Part shown: positions 34,119-44,892 of the stretch, piece by piece
Numbering within the stretch: position 1 is the stretch's first letter
Layout of the letters: each line of letters begins with the position of its first letter
Assembly: GCA_000697475.1 (NCBI GenBank)
Contig: JNEU01001157.1
Coordinates: 1-64,000, forward strand
Direction: 5' to 3'
DNA length: 64,000 nucleotides
DNA from: Lichtheimia corymbifera B2541
Lineage: Eukaryota > Mucoromycota > Mucoromycetes > Mucorales > Lichtheimiaceae
The notes under the pieces: model-generated
The model's database searches: none
Told to the model about the DNA's origin: nothing
Seen by the model: the letters and a program-made list of their open reading frames with translations, nothing else
Made by a program: the position numbers and the translations under genes

Positions 34119-36216
34119 TTATTTGACATGTACGCTTGAAATGTGCGCTTTTTCCTGCAGTACGCTTAATACTTCATAACTAATCCTAGCACAACTCTCA
34201 ATATGGATGTGCCGTAATCGCGGACATGCAAGTAATGCCATGATACCAGCATCTGTGATGTGCGGTAAATTACTCAAAACTACACGTTCAATACTTGGCA
34301 TGTAATGCATGTGACAAAGGACTTGGTCATTGGCTGTTGTTGTTCCTGCAAACCGCACCTGCTTCAAAGATGGACATCCTTGTCCTAAAAGCTCCATCCA
34401 TGTGATCAACGTACTCATCTTTTCCACCACCTTACTCTCAATGGAGATCGATTCGAGCGAAGGGATACATGCAACCTTGTACAGTGTTTCGTCACATAGA
34501 CCATAAAATGCTCCTAGTGAAATATGTCTTAATGTTGCTCCCCTATCGGCCCTTCCACAATGTCGGTTGGCAAAGCGTTGTAAAGCATCATCGTTGATAC
34601 GCCGCATGCTGAGATCGAGTGTATGTAAATGTGACAAGGCAATCAGTGCATCAAAGATAGCACCGTTCCATGTCGTGTCGATAAAGTTATTCTTTATGGA
34701 CACGTGTTCGAGTTGAGGTGCACGTTCCAAGACGCATGTAGCTATATATTGTGATCGGCGATCTTCAAGTTCACAAAAGAATGTGGTCAGATGCTTGAGC
34801 TGAGATAACAATGGTGTCACGATCCTATCCGAAAGACTGGTAGTAGCAGTAGTACGATGCCGCATTAGCTGTTCCTGCTGCTGCTGCTGTGGTTGAGATA
34901 ATGCCCGATGCCAATAACGCAATTCTTGCAATGTGTCGTTATTATTTTCGAGCATGGAGAAAAAGTCATTTGTATCGAGCTTAGATCCATCAATACACAG
35001 TTTCTGTAATCCAGGCTTGATGAAGCATCGATGGTTGGAAGCAGCAGGTCGCTGTGGTAGAACCGACAAAGGGGTATCATGCAAGAGCACTTTGACTGTT
35101 GGGCAAAGCGTAGGGATAAGAAGCAATGCGCGTGGATCAGCCACCTGATCAATACTAAACACGTGGAGTGCAGGTAATCGAGAAAGCAGGTCTTGGATTA
35201 TAGTTTGATCCATGGAAGGAAAAATACGTGCTAATGATAATTTCGCCATTTTCGGGTAGGTACGTTTAGCTGCTGACATATCCATGTTGATGGTTTGGCA
35301 GTGCAATGTTGTTAGATTCGGACATATCCTAAGGATATCACCCAAAGCAAGCGACGTTTCACCGTTGATCGATTCTATGCTGAGTTCTTTGAGATTATTG
35401 CCAACATGTCCAAGAGCTTCAAGCAATAAATCAACATCGAAACATGATTGACCTATATATACTCTTGAGATTAGCATTCGTGTGAAAAGGTTTTTGGAAG
35501 GGAAACCACGTACAAACGGCAGTGAAAGATCGAAGCATGGTGAACATTGGCAATAGTTGTAGATAATGTAAGCCATCGTAGGATAAAGTTAGACCCTTAA
35601 CAAAGGGCGCGTACGATTCAAGTGCATGAAAAGTATCACTGGAGGCGTCGAATGCTGTCAGCGAAAATCTCAATTCGACACATGCACACAGCCTATCTCG
35701 CCAATTTCGAGAAACATTCAAATATGGACTTGCCGTATCATAGGACCGAATGACTCGTGGAAAAAACCGTGTCGCAATGTTGTCGATAATATCCAGCGGC
35801 AACTCGGTGATAAAGTCGATGCATGTATCCTGCCGTAATTCAGCTTTTGATTTGATCACCTGTAGCTGGTTATATAAAGGATCTGTCAAAGACGCTGTTT
35901 GGATTCCCTGGTTGCACTCATGGATGGCTGCAAGTTGACGGCCCTGCATAGTAAATATTTGGGCTGCACACAGGTAGCCTGATGGAGAATAAGGTGCGAT
36001 TTGTTTCATTTGAGTGGCATCATGCAATGCTTGCTCAAATAGTGCACTGGATGCTAACGCCATTGCACGGCGATTGAGCACTATAAGTTGCTGTTGCACA
36101 AGATCATGCAGTGTTTTGGTATCATCGACGATCGTGTTTTGCTTATTTGATGTTTGAGTTGATGTTTGTATTATGGCTGTAGCGTTACGGAGCTGACAAC
36201 AAGGTGTGTCGATCAT
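34119..36216 (-). CDS. TPR / F-box / leucine-rich-repeat protein
   Basis: Exons read from the right: 35514-36216 and 34119-35452, giving 678 residues. Residues about 45-115 look like TPR helices (NRRAMALASSALFEQALHDA, YLCAAQIFTMQGR). An F-box follows (ITELPLDIIDNIATRFF, VSRNWRD). The remainder is a series of irregular leucine-rich repeats (LKELSIESI, LTTLHCQTI, LEHVSIKNNFI, LHTLDLSMRRI, IERVVLSNLPHITDAGI, LRHIHIESCARIS) ending KAHISSVHVK. F-box proteins bring substrates to an SCF ubiquitin ligase through Skp1; the LRRs would choose the substrate. The order TPR, F-box, LRR is like Dia2 of yeast and of many Mucoromycota paralogues. The intron uses donor GTACGT. The frame stays open 37 codons upstream; the ATG at 36216 is preferred because the upstream part is hydrophobic. 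Confidence 0.83.
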
Positions 36217-37036
36217 TACAATATGTGTCACCCAACAAGCGAGAAATGAAAAAGAAATACTCTGAATGATGAAGCGTTGGAATGTGGTGGTGTCATTTTT
36301 GTGCAAGCTTAACAGACAGCCAATCATTATACATGTTCCCAGGATTTTTCACCGCATAAATATCCATGTCAAGGGAGCACATCCCTTGTTCATTGTATCA
36401 CGCGGCAAGCCATGCTATTTGGTATTGACCCACTCTCACAGCTATAAAACTGCGGGGTTATTACGCATAATAAAACCACACCATTGCCGCTGTGGTAGTT
36501 GGCGACTGTGTCCCAATTGGCCGGTTTTGTCACATGTTCGGGGTAATCAATCGATGAGCGATGATCTTTTCCAGATGATAAAATAGGCACGCGCTATGTG
36601 TCGGTACAATTCAAAATGACCATATGCTTTTGTCAAAGGCACATTGTATATGATTACGCATGCATTCCTCTGCAAAAATTGAGATTTAAGGCGCATGCTG
36701 AACCATGGTGTGCGGAATTAAAACACTCCTATGTGATGCTGTGACCTCACGAGACATCATCCTCCCTCGCAACATAGCAGGGCCTTTATCTTTCAATAGT
36801 AAAACGTATTTTTCCCGTTGTTATAATAGGATGATCGTAAAAGATAGCCACGTTCTTGTTATGGTGCGTTGTGGTTTTTTGAAAAATGGACCAGAGTGTT
36901 TGCTCACAGCGTTGTAATTCAAATAGCTGGCAATTCCCAAAGGTAGAGCTGGTATTTAAGCGATACATCACGATGCAAATGTCAGAGCTAACTTTTCACA
37001 TCACTCGCAGCTATCTCTCTCGGTGTATCTACTACG
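36217..37036. other. Divergent promoter region
   Basis: About 0.8 kb lies between the starts of the F-box gene (minus) and the acidic surface-protein gene (plus). It has AT-rich segments and a TATTTAAG near 36951, about 85 bases before the ATG at 37037. Short frames only; no gene seen. Confidence 0.55.
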
Positions 37037-38048
37037 ATGCGTTCTACAAGCGTTTATATTGCTTTACTTGCTTTCACAGCAGCTATGGGTAATATAAACT
37101 ACACAGGTGCCAACCATGCATGGATAATCTCACATGCCAAAATTCTTTTATACAGCACATGCAGCTGAACCACAGGAGCAGCAACATCGTGACATTGCTT
37201 TAAGCAACCATCACCACAGGCACAAAATGATGGATGATAGTGCCATGGATGCTGATGGAAAACAGGATGTAGTCCCTGCTGATCAAGAAGAAGATGATGT
37301 TGAAGTTGTCACTGTACCTGTTCCAGATGGCACAAACCAAAAGGAAACCAAGCACCAACAAAAAAATAGCGAGGACGAGGAAGAACAAGAAGAAGAAGAA
37401 GAAGAAAAAGAGGATGAGGATGAGGATGAGGAGATGACTACCACCACAGAGATGGTCGTGTACACCGAAGTTGCCTATGGCCCTCCACCTGCTGAAGCAT
37501 CCGATGAAGCCATGGAAACCGAGGATGATGAAGACGAGGAAAAGACAGCCAAAAAGCTAAATGTTGACAAGGAGGATGAAGAAAAAGAAGAAGAGGAAGA
37601 AGAAATCAAGAAAAAGAAGAATACTGAGGACGAGGATATTGACAAGTCTAAGCAAAAGAACGTGGATGAAGAGGATGAAGAGGATGAGACTACTAGCAAC
37701 TCCAAGCAAAAGAATGTAGATGTGGAAGATATGCGACCTGAAGGCGGTGCACGATTACCCAATGGCAATCCAGCAGGTGTTAACCATGCTGTTGTCTCTG
37801 CTGGCACTACCAAGAAGGGTGCATCATCAGCTACCGGCTCTGCTTCCTCCATGGCAACAGCAAGTGGTTCATCCTCTGGTGTTGCTTCCAATACTTTGCA
37901 CATGATGTCAGCTTCAGCTAAAGGTAGTGCATCCAGCTCTCAAGCATCCCTTCACGCTTCGGTTGCTTCCTTAGGCTCCAATGTTGTACCTGTCACTATG
38001 GGCTTCACCATTGTGTCAATCGCATTGACTATTGCCACCTTTTTCTAA
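37037..38048 (+). CDS. Acidic, probably GPI-anchored secreted protein
   Basis: Exons 37037-37088 and 37156-38048 give 314 residues. Exon 1 encodes nearly all of a signal peptide (MRSTSVYIALLAFTAAMAHA, spliced in phase within Ala 18). The mature part is very rich in Glu and Asp with Lys (long EEE/DDE runs, repeated SKQKNVD), then Ser/Ala-rich from about 215. It ends in a small-residue stretch followed by a hydrophobic tail (VTMGFTIVSIALTIATFF), the form of a GPI-attachment signal. No domain is recognised. The SKQKNVDEED and SKQKNVDVED repeats are about 20 residues apart. It is probably on the plasma membrane or wall. Low complexity makes homology calls unreliable; function unknown. Confidence 0.8.
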
Positions 38049-38174
38049 ACCCTTTACTCTCCCTCTTTTTCTCTTGTAGACCATAGTAATAAACTTTTTT
38101 TCCAAAATATATATAAATCGCATTTTATATTGAATGAGACCAGCCACTCTTGTTTTTTCTATATAGTCAATCTA

Positions 38175-39163
38175 CTACTGTTCTTGTCGCTTGTTTGACC
38201 TCCAATCTTTGAGTGCTTCAAATACGGTCATGCTGATAGCTGTAGTAGGAATACCCCAAGCAATTCGAGCAACCAAGCCTCTTGTAAAAGCACGCCATTT
38301 GCCCTCCCTTTGCCACATGTGCTTGACAATAACCAAGGGACCCTGTCGAAATTCGGCACCTTGCTCTGCTGCTGAAATTTGCCATCGAGTTTTGACGATA
38401 TCAAGGGGTGTTGATAGAGTGATACCAATCGCACTTGCCACACCGGAGCATAATAGATAAGCGTTCAAAGGTAAATGAGCTGCATCGGTATCCTCGCTTC
38501 GACTGTTCTTGTCATAAAAGTAACGTGCATATGCCATCTTGCATTCTTCGTAGGCAGCGAAATAGGTCATTGTGTGGGGTACGAACACAGCCAGACCCAT
38601 CCAATAACCTCTGAAAAATCCGGGAATGCCTTCCGTTTTCCAAATCTGACGTGCCATCGATGCCGCTGATTGTGTCTTTTGTGTCTGTAACCGGTTCTTG
38701 ATCACTTCCATGGGTGTAAACAGCGTACCAGCAGCCACTTCAGCTGCACATCCTGAAGCAAGGTGATTGAGCATCCCGTCTTGTGCAAGATATCCACGTT
38801 GTCCCCCGTGCTGGTGAAGGTATGCTTTGGTCGTCTCGTAACATGTCAAGTATACTGAAAGTGCAGGCACTGAAAATAGCAATGTCACCGGTAGTCCACG
38901 ATATAACGATCGCACCACTGCAGCTGGTTGATGAGATGCTGAAGGCTCGACAATGACTTGTTTGAGACTTGCCAATCCATGGTCGTTAATGGTGCTCCTC
39001 ACTTGCAAGCGCGTCTTGATGGTGTCGACTAGTAGTAATAGCGCTCAACTTTAGTCTGTCGTTCGTAATAAATGAGCAGCGATTGTTGTTACATACTGGG
39101 GTGGGTGCATACACGAGCAGCAAGGGCGGCAACGCTCGAAGCAAAAAGATAATACGCATCCAT
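38175..39163 (-). CDS. Mitochondrial carrier family protein (SLC25)
   Basis: Exons read from the right: 39097-39163 and 38175-39028, giving 306 residues, the usual carrier length. All three repeat signatures are present: HPIDTIKTRLQ (across the intron), TPMEVIKNRLQ and TPLDIVKTRWQ. Each has the Px[DE]xx[KR]x[KR] pattern, and each is followed by the small-residue helix pattern (LYRGL, FFRGY, FTRGL). Six membrane helices are expected in the inner mitochondrial membrane. The substrate is not clear from the visible contact residues; I cannot assign it to a named carrier. The gene converges on the acidic surface-protein gene, 126 bases between stops. The ATG at 39163 gives the normal start just before the first repeat. 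Confidence 0.9.
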
Positions 39164-39479
39164 CTGTTGTCGACATTAGAGCCATGGTTGACAGTTCAAG
39201 TGTATGACACGTGGTGTTGGATCCAATGAGAGAGTGGGAATGGCGAAGGAGAAGAGACTTCATGAGACATTGAGACAAGAAAGGATAGCAGCAAACACTC
39301 ACCTTGCCGAGACAGGGGTTAAGGGACAATGAAAACCAGTGCTGTAACAAAAGCGGGAACCACGCAGAGGTGTTGATGACTTGCCGAAAACACCAACCTT
39401 ATTCTTAGGTTGTCTCCATGACAACATAGGCATTTATGTTCTGTTGAATGGTTACGGGGTGCAATAACTGAAAAGTGGT
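39164..39479. other. Upstream region of the carrier gene
   Basis: About 0.3 kb between the carrier start and repeat copy B. Nothing recognised beyond normal promoter-like composition. Confidence 0.5.
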
Positions 39480-40625
39480 AATAAATATATCAAGACAAAG
39501 TTGATCAGCATGATCCAGTGCACATTGTGTGAAAGTTTCAGGTTCGAGAGAGGGAATCTCAAGTTTCTGGGCCGTCCACCCTATATATGTTTCTGTCCGT
39601 GCATCGTCGGACGCTCCCATTTTATTTCTCACAATGAAGCATGTGGTTTTTATTTGAATGGAGTAGGTCAGCGTGTCGAAGCCCACCCGTCTGACCAAGT
39701 TTGACGATGGAGGTAGGCAACGGCGGGGGTGTGCACTATGCAGCCTACTTGCGTTCCGTCAGTCCATCGTCTCCCCTATATTGGGACCGCCGGATTCATA
39801 AAACATCATAATGAAGCATGCGGTTTTTAAATGAATGAAGTTGATCAGCATGTGCGAGAGTACCTTCTGACCAAGTTTCAAGTGCGAGACGGGGAATCCC
39901 AAGAAACTACATAAAAATTGACTTTTTCGTAAATCCGGCGCTTTCCCAATTTCCGTCCATCATAGTAAACCCCACATTACACCCTCCCATTAAAAATATT
40001 TGAATGAAGTATGGGTTCTTTATCAAAACAAAGTTGTTCAGCATGTCCAAGAGCATATTATGTGGAAGTTTGAGGTTCGAGAGAGGTAATCTCAAGGTTA
40101 TGCATTGATTACAGTGTGCATGGATTTGCATGACAGTGCCTGACCTATTTAATTCCAGCTCTTCCACTCTCAGCCTCTTCCCTCTTCCTCCTCTCATTCT
40201 CAACTGTTGCCCCATTCAAGTACAACTACAACCTGCGAACGATTGTCCTGCTTCAGCCCATCATGCCATTGCTACGAATATCTTGATCCGATTGCCTTGG
40301 ACTGAATGGGCGAGTCCATGGCATATGCACCCCACTTCGTCACACGCCTTTCTTGAAAGCACACACTGTCTTGCACACTCCAATGCCACAATCAAACGAA
40401 ACAGCATTCATTCCAGCAGTTACTATTAGCAATGACTTTATTGCCTCTAGCAGCGTTCACAATCTTGTCACTCTACTACTACAACACGCTCCTCTGCCAC
40501 AACCATCCCGTAACAGCAGCTGCCATTAGCAAGGTCTCCATTGTCTCAAGTTACTTGCGGTCTCTTCACGTGGACAGCTGATAGCCATTGTATAAAAGCA
40601 GCTTTATTTACGTGTGGCAACTTGC
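39480..40625 (+). repeat. Dispersed repeat, copy B
   Basis: Same orientation and order as 940-2090. Modules start near 39480, 39632, 39808 and 40003, followed by the shared non-module part with CAACCTGCGAACGA, CTGAATGG, AGTCCATGGCAT, AACAGCATTCATTCCAGCAG and CAGCTTTATTTACG. Many base differences and small indels separate the copies, so the duplication is not recent. The 5' modules at 597 and 765 in copy A have no counterpart here. No terminal repeat or target duplication was seen at the edges. Confidence 0.72.
40591..40598 (+). promoter_or_regulatory. TATA-like box in the 3' end of repeat copy B
   Basis: TATAAAAG lies in the last shared block of the repeat, 150 bases before the ATG at 40744. 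Copy A has a diverged version (CATATACAGACAG) at the matching place. It may drive the doubtful frame that follows, or be an internal feature of the repeat. Confidence 0.35.
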
Positions 40626-40743
40626 AACGATACATACGACTGGATGGTCCCATATCAGCTATCAAGTATCCCGCAATACAAGCACTCTTCGCCTTGTTGA
40701 GCTACACTGAAAATGACCAAGAAAGAGAGAGACCAACAATCGG

Positions 40744-41262
40744 ATGGAAAAGCAAGCATATCAGCAGCGATCACAGAGGCTCTTTCTTATTGGACTTGCA
40801 ATGGTTGTGGATGAATGGATGGATGCAATCAAGTGCACTAATGTGGAATCCTGGAATGTTGCTTTGGCTACTTGGCTCGTCGTCAGCAGTAACAAACACG
40901 TGGATACGGCTGAGGATGATGATGGATTGGATGAATTGCATGGCATGGAAACGAGGGCTTATATCTTTGACAAGAGAGGATTTACCACCATGGATGATAT
41001 TGCAACGTTCAAGTCAATGCATGCAGCAGCTACTTTTACAATCATGGATGAAGATGCTATGACGGCAGCAACCAGGAATACAATGACACAACGACACCCG
41101 CTGATTCTCTGTGATCCACTGGTTGACATCTGGAATGAAAGGAAGGATAGAAATTTGAAGGTCGGAAGGCGATATTGGATTACCTACATCACTGTACCGA
41201 GACGCTCTTGTTCCTTCTGTCATATTACACTCATTAAAGTTTCATTGTTGTTCATATGTTGA
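40744..41262 (+). CDS. Doubtful ORF downstream of repeat copy B
   Basis: An open frame of 172 codons, with another frame (from 40541) overlapping most of it. The product has Asp/Glu-rich and Met-rich parts, a WNVALATWLVV stretch and a Cys pair CSFCH near the end. No domain or family is recognised and no intron could be placed. Copy A of the repeat has no matching frame at its 3' side. It could be part of a mobile element, a recent gene, or chance. Confidence 0.25.
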   Translation: MEKQAYQQRSQRLFLIGLAMVVDEWMDAIKCTNVESWNVALATWLVVSSNKHVDTAEDDDGLDELHGMETRAYIFDKRGFTTMDDIATFKSMHAAATFTIMDEDAMTAATRNTMTQRHPLILCDPLVDIWNERKDRNLKVGRRYWITYITVPRRSCSFCHITLIKVSLLFIC

Positions 41263-41934
41263 TTAGACGATGGATAGTGCCAGTAACTGATTGTATACAT
41301 GTTTAAATAGACGCTTGTATTTTCAATGTTAATAAACCCATAGTAATTGTACCCAACAACCCTGCTTGTTACAGAAGCTTGATCCATTGTAAGCTTAAAT
41401 CGTTATGGTTAAGAAAGATGAGCTCTGCGGCAAAAGTACATACATTCATATAAACACGGCACCATATCACCATAAGGGCAAGAACAAATGAGGCTACATA
41501 TCTGGATTATTGCCATCTTTACTCCATTGGCGTAATATGACCAATGACTTGTCACTGCTTTTGTACTATTGCTTACATCCGATTATGCCTCGTTAATGAT
41601 GTTCGCTTGTGGACTTCCCATTTATTGTAAAGATATGATAATATTTAGAGCTAGCTAACAACAATTCTACATAGCAAGTCCTTCGATCCCCTTGGCGCAG
41701 TAGGTCGTCCTATCAGCAGATCTCACCATAGCCCGTTGATCCATATGCTCATTGTGTATCAGCATCACAATAAAAGAATCAATTTATTGAATGGCATAAT
41801 GACGGATACAATGCGTTAAGGGATGGTTGATTACAATCACATGACTATTGATATGGCTGAGAAAACAAAGAGGGCTGCATGATTTCGGTTACGAGTTACC
41901 TCTTTCTCGCGTTACAGTTTCACGACTAGACAAC
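41263..41934. other. Intergenic
   Basis: AT-rich DNA between the doubtful frame and the NuiA-like gene. The frame open from 41848 into the NuiA-like gene begins with a TTG and is taken as leader. No gene seen. Confidence 0.55.
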
Positions 41935-42468
41935 ATGGAAAAAGAAGACGCCGATTACCTAGCCATGCTCAACAATAAGACAATCAACCCACCACCAAGT
42001 GAACAACAACAAACCACGCAACAGAGTACTTCCCATGCTGGAGAATCCGCTACACAGTTTCCAGAGTTGATGGCTGCGCGTGACCAGATCACCGCTCGAT
42101 CGAAGGACCTCTCTCTGGTATCCGAGACCGATGCACCATTTGAATGGGTCAGTGCTGATTGGAGCAGCAATACGTTGCCGTCTGTACAACAACTGGTGGA
42201 ACTTGGCTGGATCGATGAGAGTGTTACAGAAAAGACAAAGAGCGTAGACGAGTTTTTTGACAAGCTTACCAAGGGTGGTGATCCTTATGGCCAAGCCGAT
42301 CGTTTCCAATCACTTTACGAAGCCATTCAGCATGTATTTGAAGGACAAGAAACCAAGGTGTATTTGCTGGGCGACCAATCGATCACGGTGCTTATCTTGG
42401 GTATCATCAGCACCAATGACGGCAAAAAGGCTCTTGCTGGTTTGCGTAGTTTGCTAGTCGAGACGTAG
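41935..42468 (+). CDS. Nuclease A inhibitor-like (NuiA family) protein
   Basis: Single exon of 177 residues. After a Gln/Thr/Ser-rich N terminus (about residues 1-45) the family features appear. SETDAPFEWV resembles the SES/D-x-PFE-W motif at the start of the NuiA fold. DEFFDKL follows, then an amphipathic helix (FQSLYEAIQHVF), the strand TKVYLLGDQSITVLILGII, and a C-terminal LAGLRSLLVET like the AGL-x-T-x-x-VET ending. NuiA of Anabaena blocks the DNA/RNA non-specific nuclease NucA. Fungal members are mostly uncharacterised, so the name shows fold and not proven activity. The ATG at 41935 is used because no ATG lies in frame upstream. Confidence 0.78.
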   Translation: MEKEDADYLAMLNNKTINPPPSEQQQTTQQSTSHAGESATQFPELMAARDQITARSKDLSLVSETDAPFEWVSADWSSNTLPSVQQLVELGWIDESVTEKTKSVDEFFDKLTKGGDPYGQADRFQSLYEAIQHVFEGQETKVYLLGDQSITVLILGIISTNDGKKALAGLRSLLVET

Positions 42469-42660
42469 ATTGGTGTTTTGTCAAATAAATGAGATCGCCC
42501 ATCCATGGCCATATGTCCAATCATCACAATCTGACAAATGATGTGGAACCCAATCGACAATAGCCAAGCTCATCAATAATCGCCAATGATTGGCTATACA
42601 CCATGCTGACAAACCTTGCATAACGTCATGTCCATTTGGAATCCCGACTTGGCAGGTTAA

Positions 42661-42669
42661 TATATAAAA
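42661..42669 (+). promoter_or_regulatory. TATA box of the sulfiredoxin gene
   Basis: TATATAAAA lies 41 bases before the first in-frame ATG at 42702 and 68 before the second at 42729. With a start about 30 bases on, the leader before the first ATG would be very short, which could favour use of either ATG. Confidence 0.6.
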
Positions 42670-42701
42670 GGCCCGTGCTTTCTGCGTCGCTTCTCTTTTC
42701 C

Positions 42702-43206
42702 ATGCTATCAAGACGTCTTTTGCACAGAATGGCAACCCAAAACAAAGAATCTGTTGACAACTTTTCAATCCACGGTAACGCCGTCCAAGAGGTGAGTAGT
42801 ATACATATTTGACCTAGCGTTGCTAAACTGACACTCTTCTTTCAATGATAATAGGTGTACGATATTCCCATGTCAGCCATCAACAGACCCATCCCATCTA
42901 TTTTGGATCGCAACAAAGTTGATAATATGAAAAAGGCTTTGCAAACCGAGGAAAACAAGGATGATTTGACTCCCATTGTAAGTACAAAGGTTGAGCTGCT
43001 GCTGCGGAAAAGCTAATAGTGCCTATTAGGATGTGCATCACGTGCAGTACAAGGGTAATGACTACTATTTTGCATTTGGCGGTTGTCATCGATGGGCAGC
43101 TCACAAGGAGCTTGGCAAGGATACGATCAAGGGCAAATTGATTAATACGCCACCAAGCATAATCAACACCTATCTTGGCTCATCATCTCCCTTCAAAGAT
43201 GCTTAG
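42702..43206 (+). CDS. srx1: Sulfiredoxin
   Basis: Exons 42702-42791, 42855-42977 and 43030-43206 give 129 residues from the first ATG, or 120 from the second ATG at 42729. The family body is clear: VYDIPMSAINRPIP, the catalytic motif FAFGGCHRW with Cys 90 (counted from the first ATG), then HKELGKDTIKGKL and TYLGSSSPF. Sulfiredoxin uses ATP to reduce cysteine sulfinic acid on peroxiredoxins after oxidative stress. The extra nine residues before the second Met are basic and amphipathic (MLSRRLLHR), like the front of a mitochondrial presequence, so two start sites could give two locations. The gene is convergent with the esterase gene, whose stop is about 120 bases away. Confidence 0.93.
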
Positions 43207-43323
43207 AAGAAACAACACCCCACCCTGTGATTTATATACCTACATATGCTCTTTCATTACTTTCTGTGGATTCAGTATACACTTTCTCTTGCATTAAAAC
43301 CATAATAGAAATTACGTATCTAG

Positions 43324-44892
43324 CTACATAGTTTGGATATAATCATTGCCAGTTGGGCAATAAAGTGGTAAATCTTCACTGAATCGAAGGTTCTGTTCTT
43401 TCTTGTTGCTGGGTACGAAAAGCTGGTTCCAGTATGCTTTGGCCATATACTCTTGCCCAATCTTGTTGGGATGGAAACCATCCAAATTGCTATTGATAGC
43501 GTACATACGTCAGTGGGAGGTCATTACGTGATGCTCTATGCTTTTACCTAATGGCCCTGACAGGGACGGAGTTGATATCGATATTGAAAGGCTGGTAAAC
43601 AACGGTCGTTGTGGCATCTGCACCACGGTTCGCTTGTTTCATTACAAGGCGTCTAAGCTCTCTGTCATACAATTCGACGTTTCTAGCGATCTGTTGTTTG
43701 CCTAAGGGAGCTACGGCCATATCAAGCAAACCGGCCAAGGGCTGTGGAAGCAATTTGGTCCCAGAGATTGGGTGATGGCAGCATATACATTCAAAGGTTT
43801 GCACGTCCATTTTTTCATCTTTGAAATGCTTGCGGTACGTTGGGTCTTTTTTGGTGACATCTTGCATTTGCTCAGAGTGAAGGAGACCCACTATGCGTAT
43901 GCAGAAGATGAGCGACCTGTATTCTTTCGCTGTCTAAGCGATAAATTCACTCACCCACGCTGATGATGGCATAATCGATATTCTGCTTAAGAAGCTCAAT
44001 GCCTTCCTCCATGCGCTGCCTGTATTCAAGAAACGAGTAACCCGGTAGACAGGAAGCTGATAAGTCGTTGAGTCCCATAAAAACGGTGATAAGCTTCCAT
44101 TTCGTAGCCATAGCTGTGTTCTTGCCAATGCGTTCAATAAGATACTCGGCTTGTTGAGTAAAGTTGTAAGATGTCGCTGCTGGTATAGCTGCGTTAAGCC
44201 TGTCAATCTCGCTCCTATCATATGGATGTCATGCTATCAATATTTTCAATTCATCCTTGTAAATGATAAAAGGCTTACACTTGGCTGGCATCATAAGCGA
44301 AGAACGTTTCTATACATAAAGCATAAATATCCAGAGAGCTTAAGATGTGTAAAAGGCCTACTACCTTCTGAAATAGGGACGTCTCGTACACCTATTGAAG
44401 GCCCAATCAAGGGCTCACGTGTGTAGTGTTCTAAAAAGTTGGGAATCGTGATTGCGTCTTCATCCTATAAAATCCGGGTGCATAAGTTATTAAATATGTT
44501 ATGTGAAAAAGTGATCCACTTACTCCACCCATGTCAAAACTGAGACCACGGTATTGCTTAAATTGCTCTGGTGTTAGGTATTGTGTGTCGATATTGATGG
44601 CTGCTACAGCGGATGACAAGCTAAGCAACGCATATCATAAGCTTTTGATTAATAAGAAATAGCTATTAGTGCTCTACCTGTCACCAATGGCAGCAACGAC
44701 TTCAATGTCTTTAGGTCTTAATTTATGTACACTAGTGGCTCGTTCGTATTCTGGCAATGTTGGGCATTCTTCGATTGTTTTAGCTTCCCTGGCAAAGGAT
44801 GTGTCATCCCCCAGAGCGTCTTCAAGGGAATCATCGGCACTGCACCAAGCTATAGCACACCCAAGCAACAAAATTACATTGATCGCCTTCAT
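43324..44892 (-). CDS. Phospholipase B1-type GDSL esterase
   Basis: Seven exons, read from the right: 44678-44892, 44524-44620, 44365-44464, 44279-44309, 43955-44214, 43548-43890 and 43324-43489, giving 403 residues. A signal peptide (MKAINVILLLGCAIAWCSA) is followed by AAIGDSLS with Ser 72, the nucleophile completed across intron 1. YRGLSFDMGG, typical of the PLB1 group, follows. VFMGLNDLSASC is block III, and NLDGFHPNKIGQEYMA (across the last intron) holds the Asp and His of block V. The mature protein is probably secreted and hydrolyses phospholipids or other esters. Exon 4 is 31 bases. The intron before exon 6 must use the AG at 43891-43892, because an earlier AG breaks the frame. Confidence 0.9.

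Noticed and set aside
36217..36327. N-terminal extension of the F-box protein
   Set aside because: The added 37 residues are hydrophobic and unlike TPR sequence. The next ATG gives a better start.
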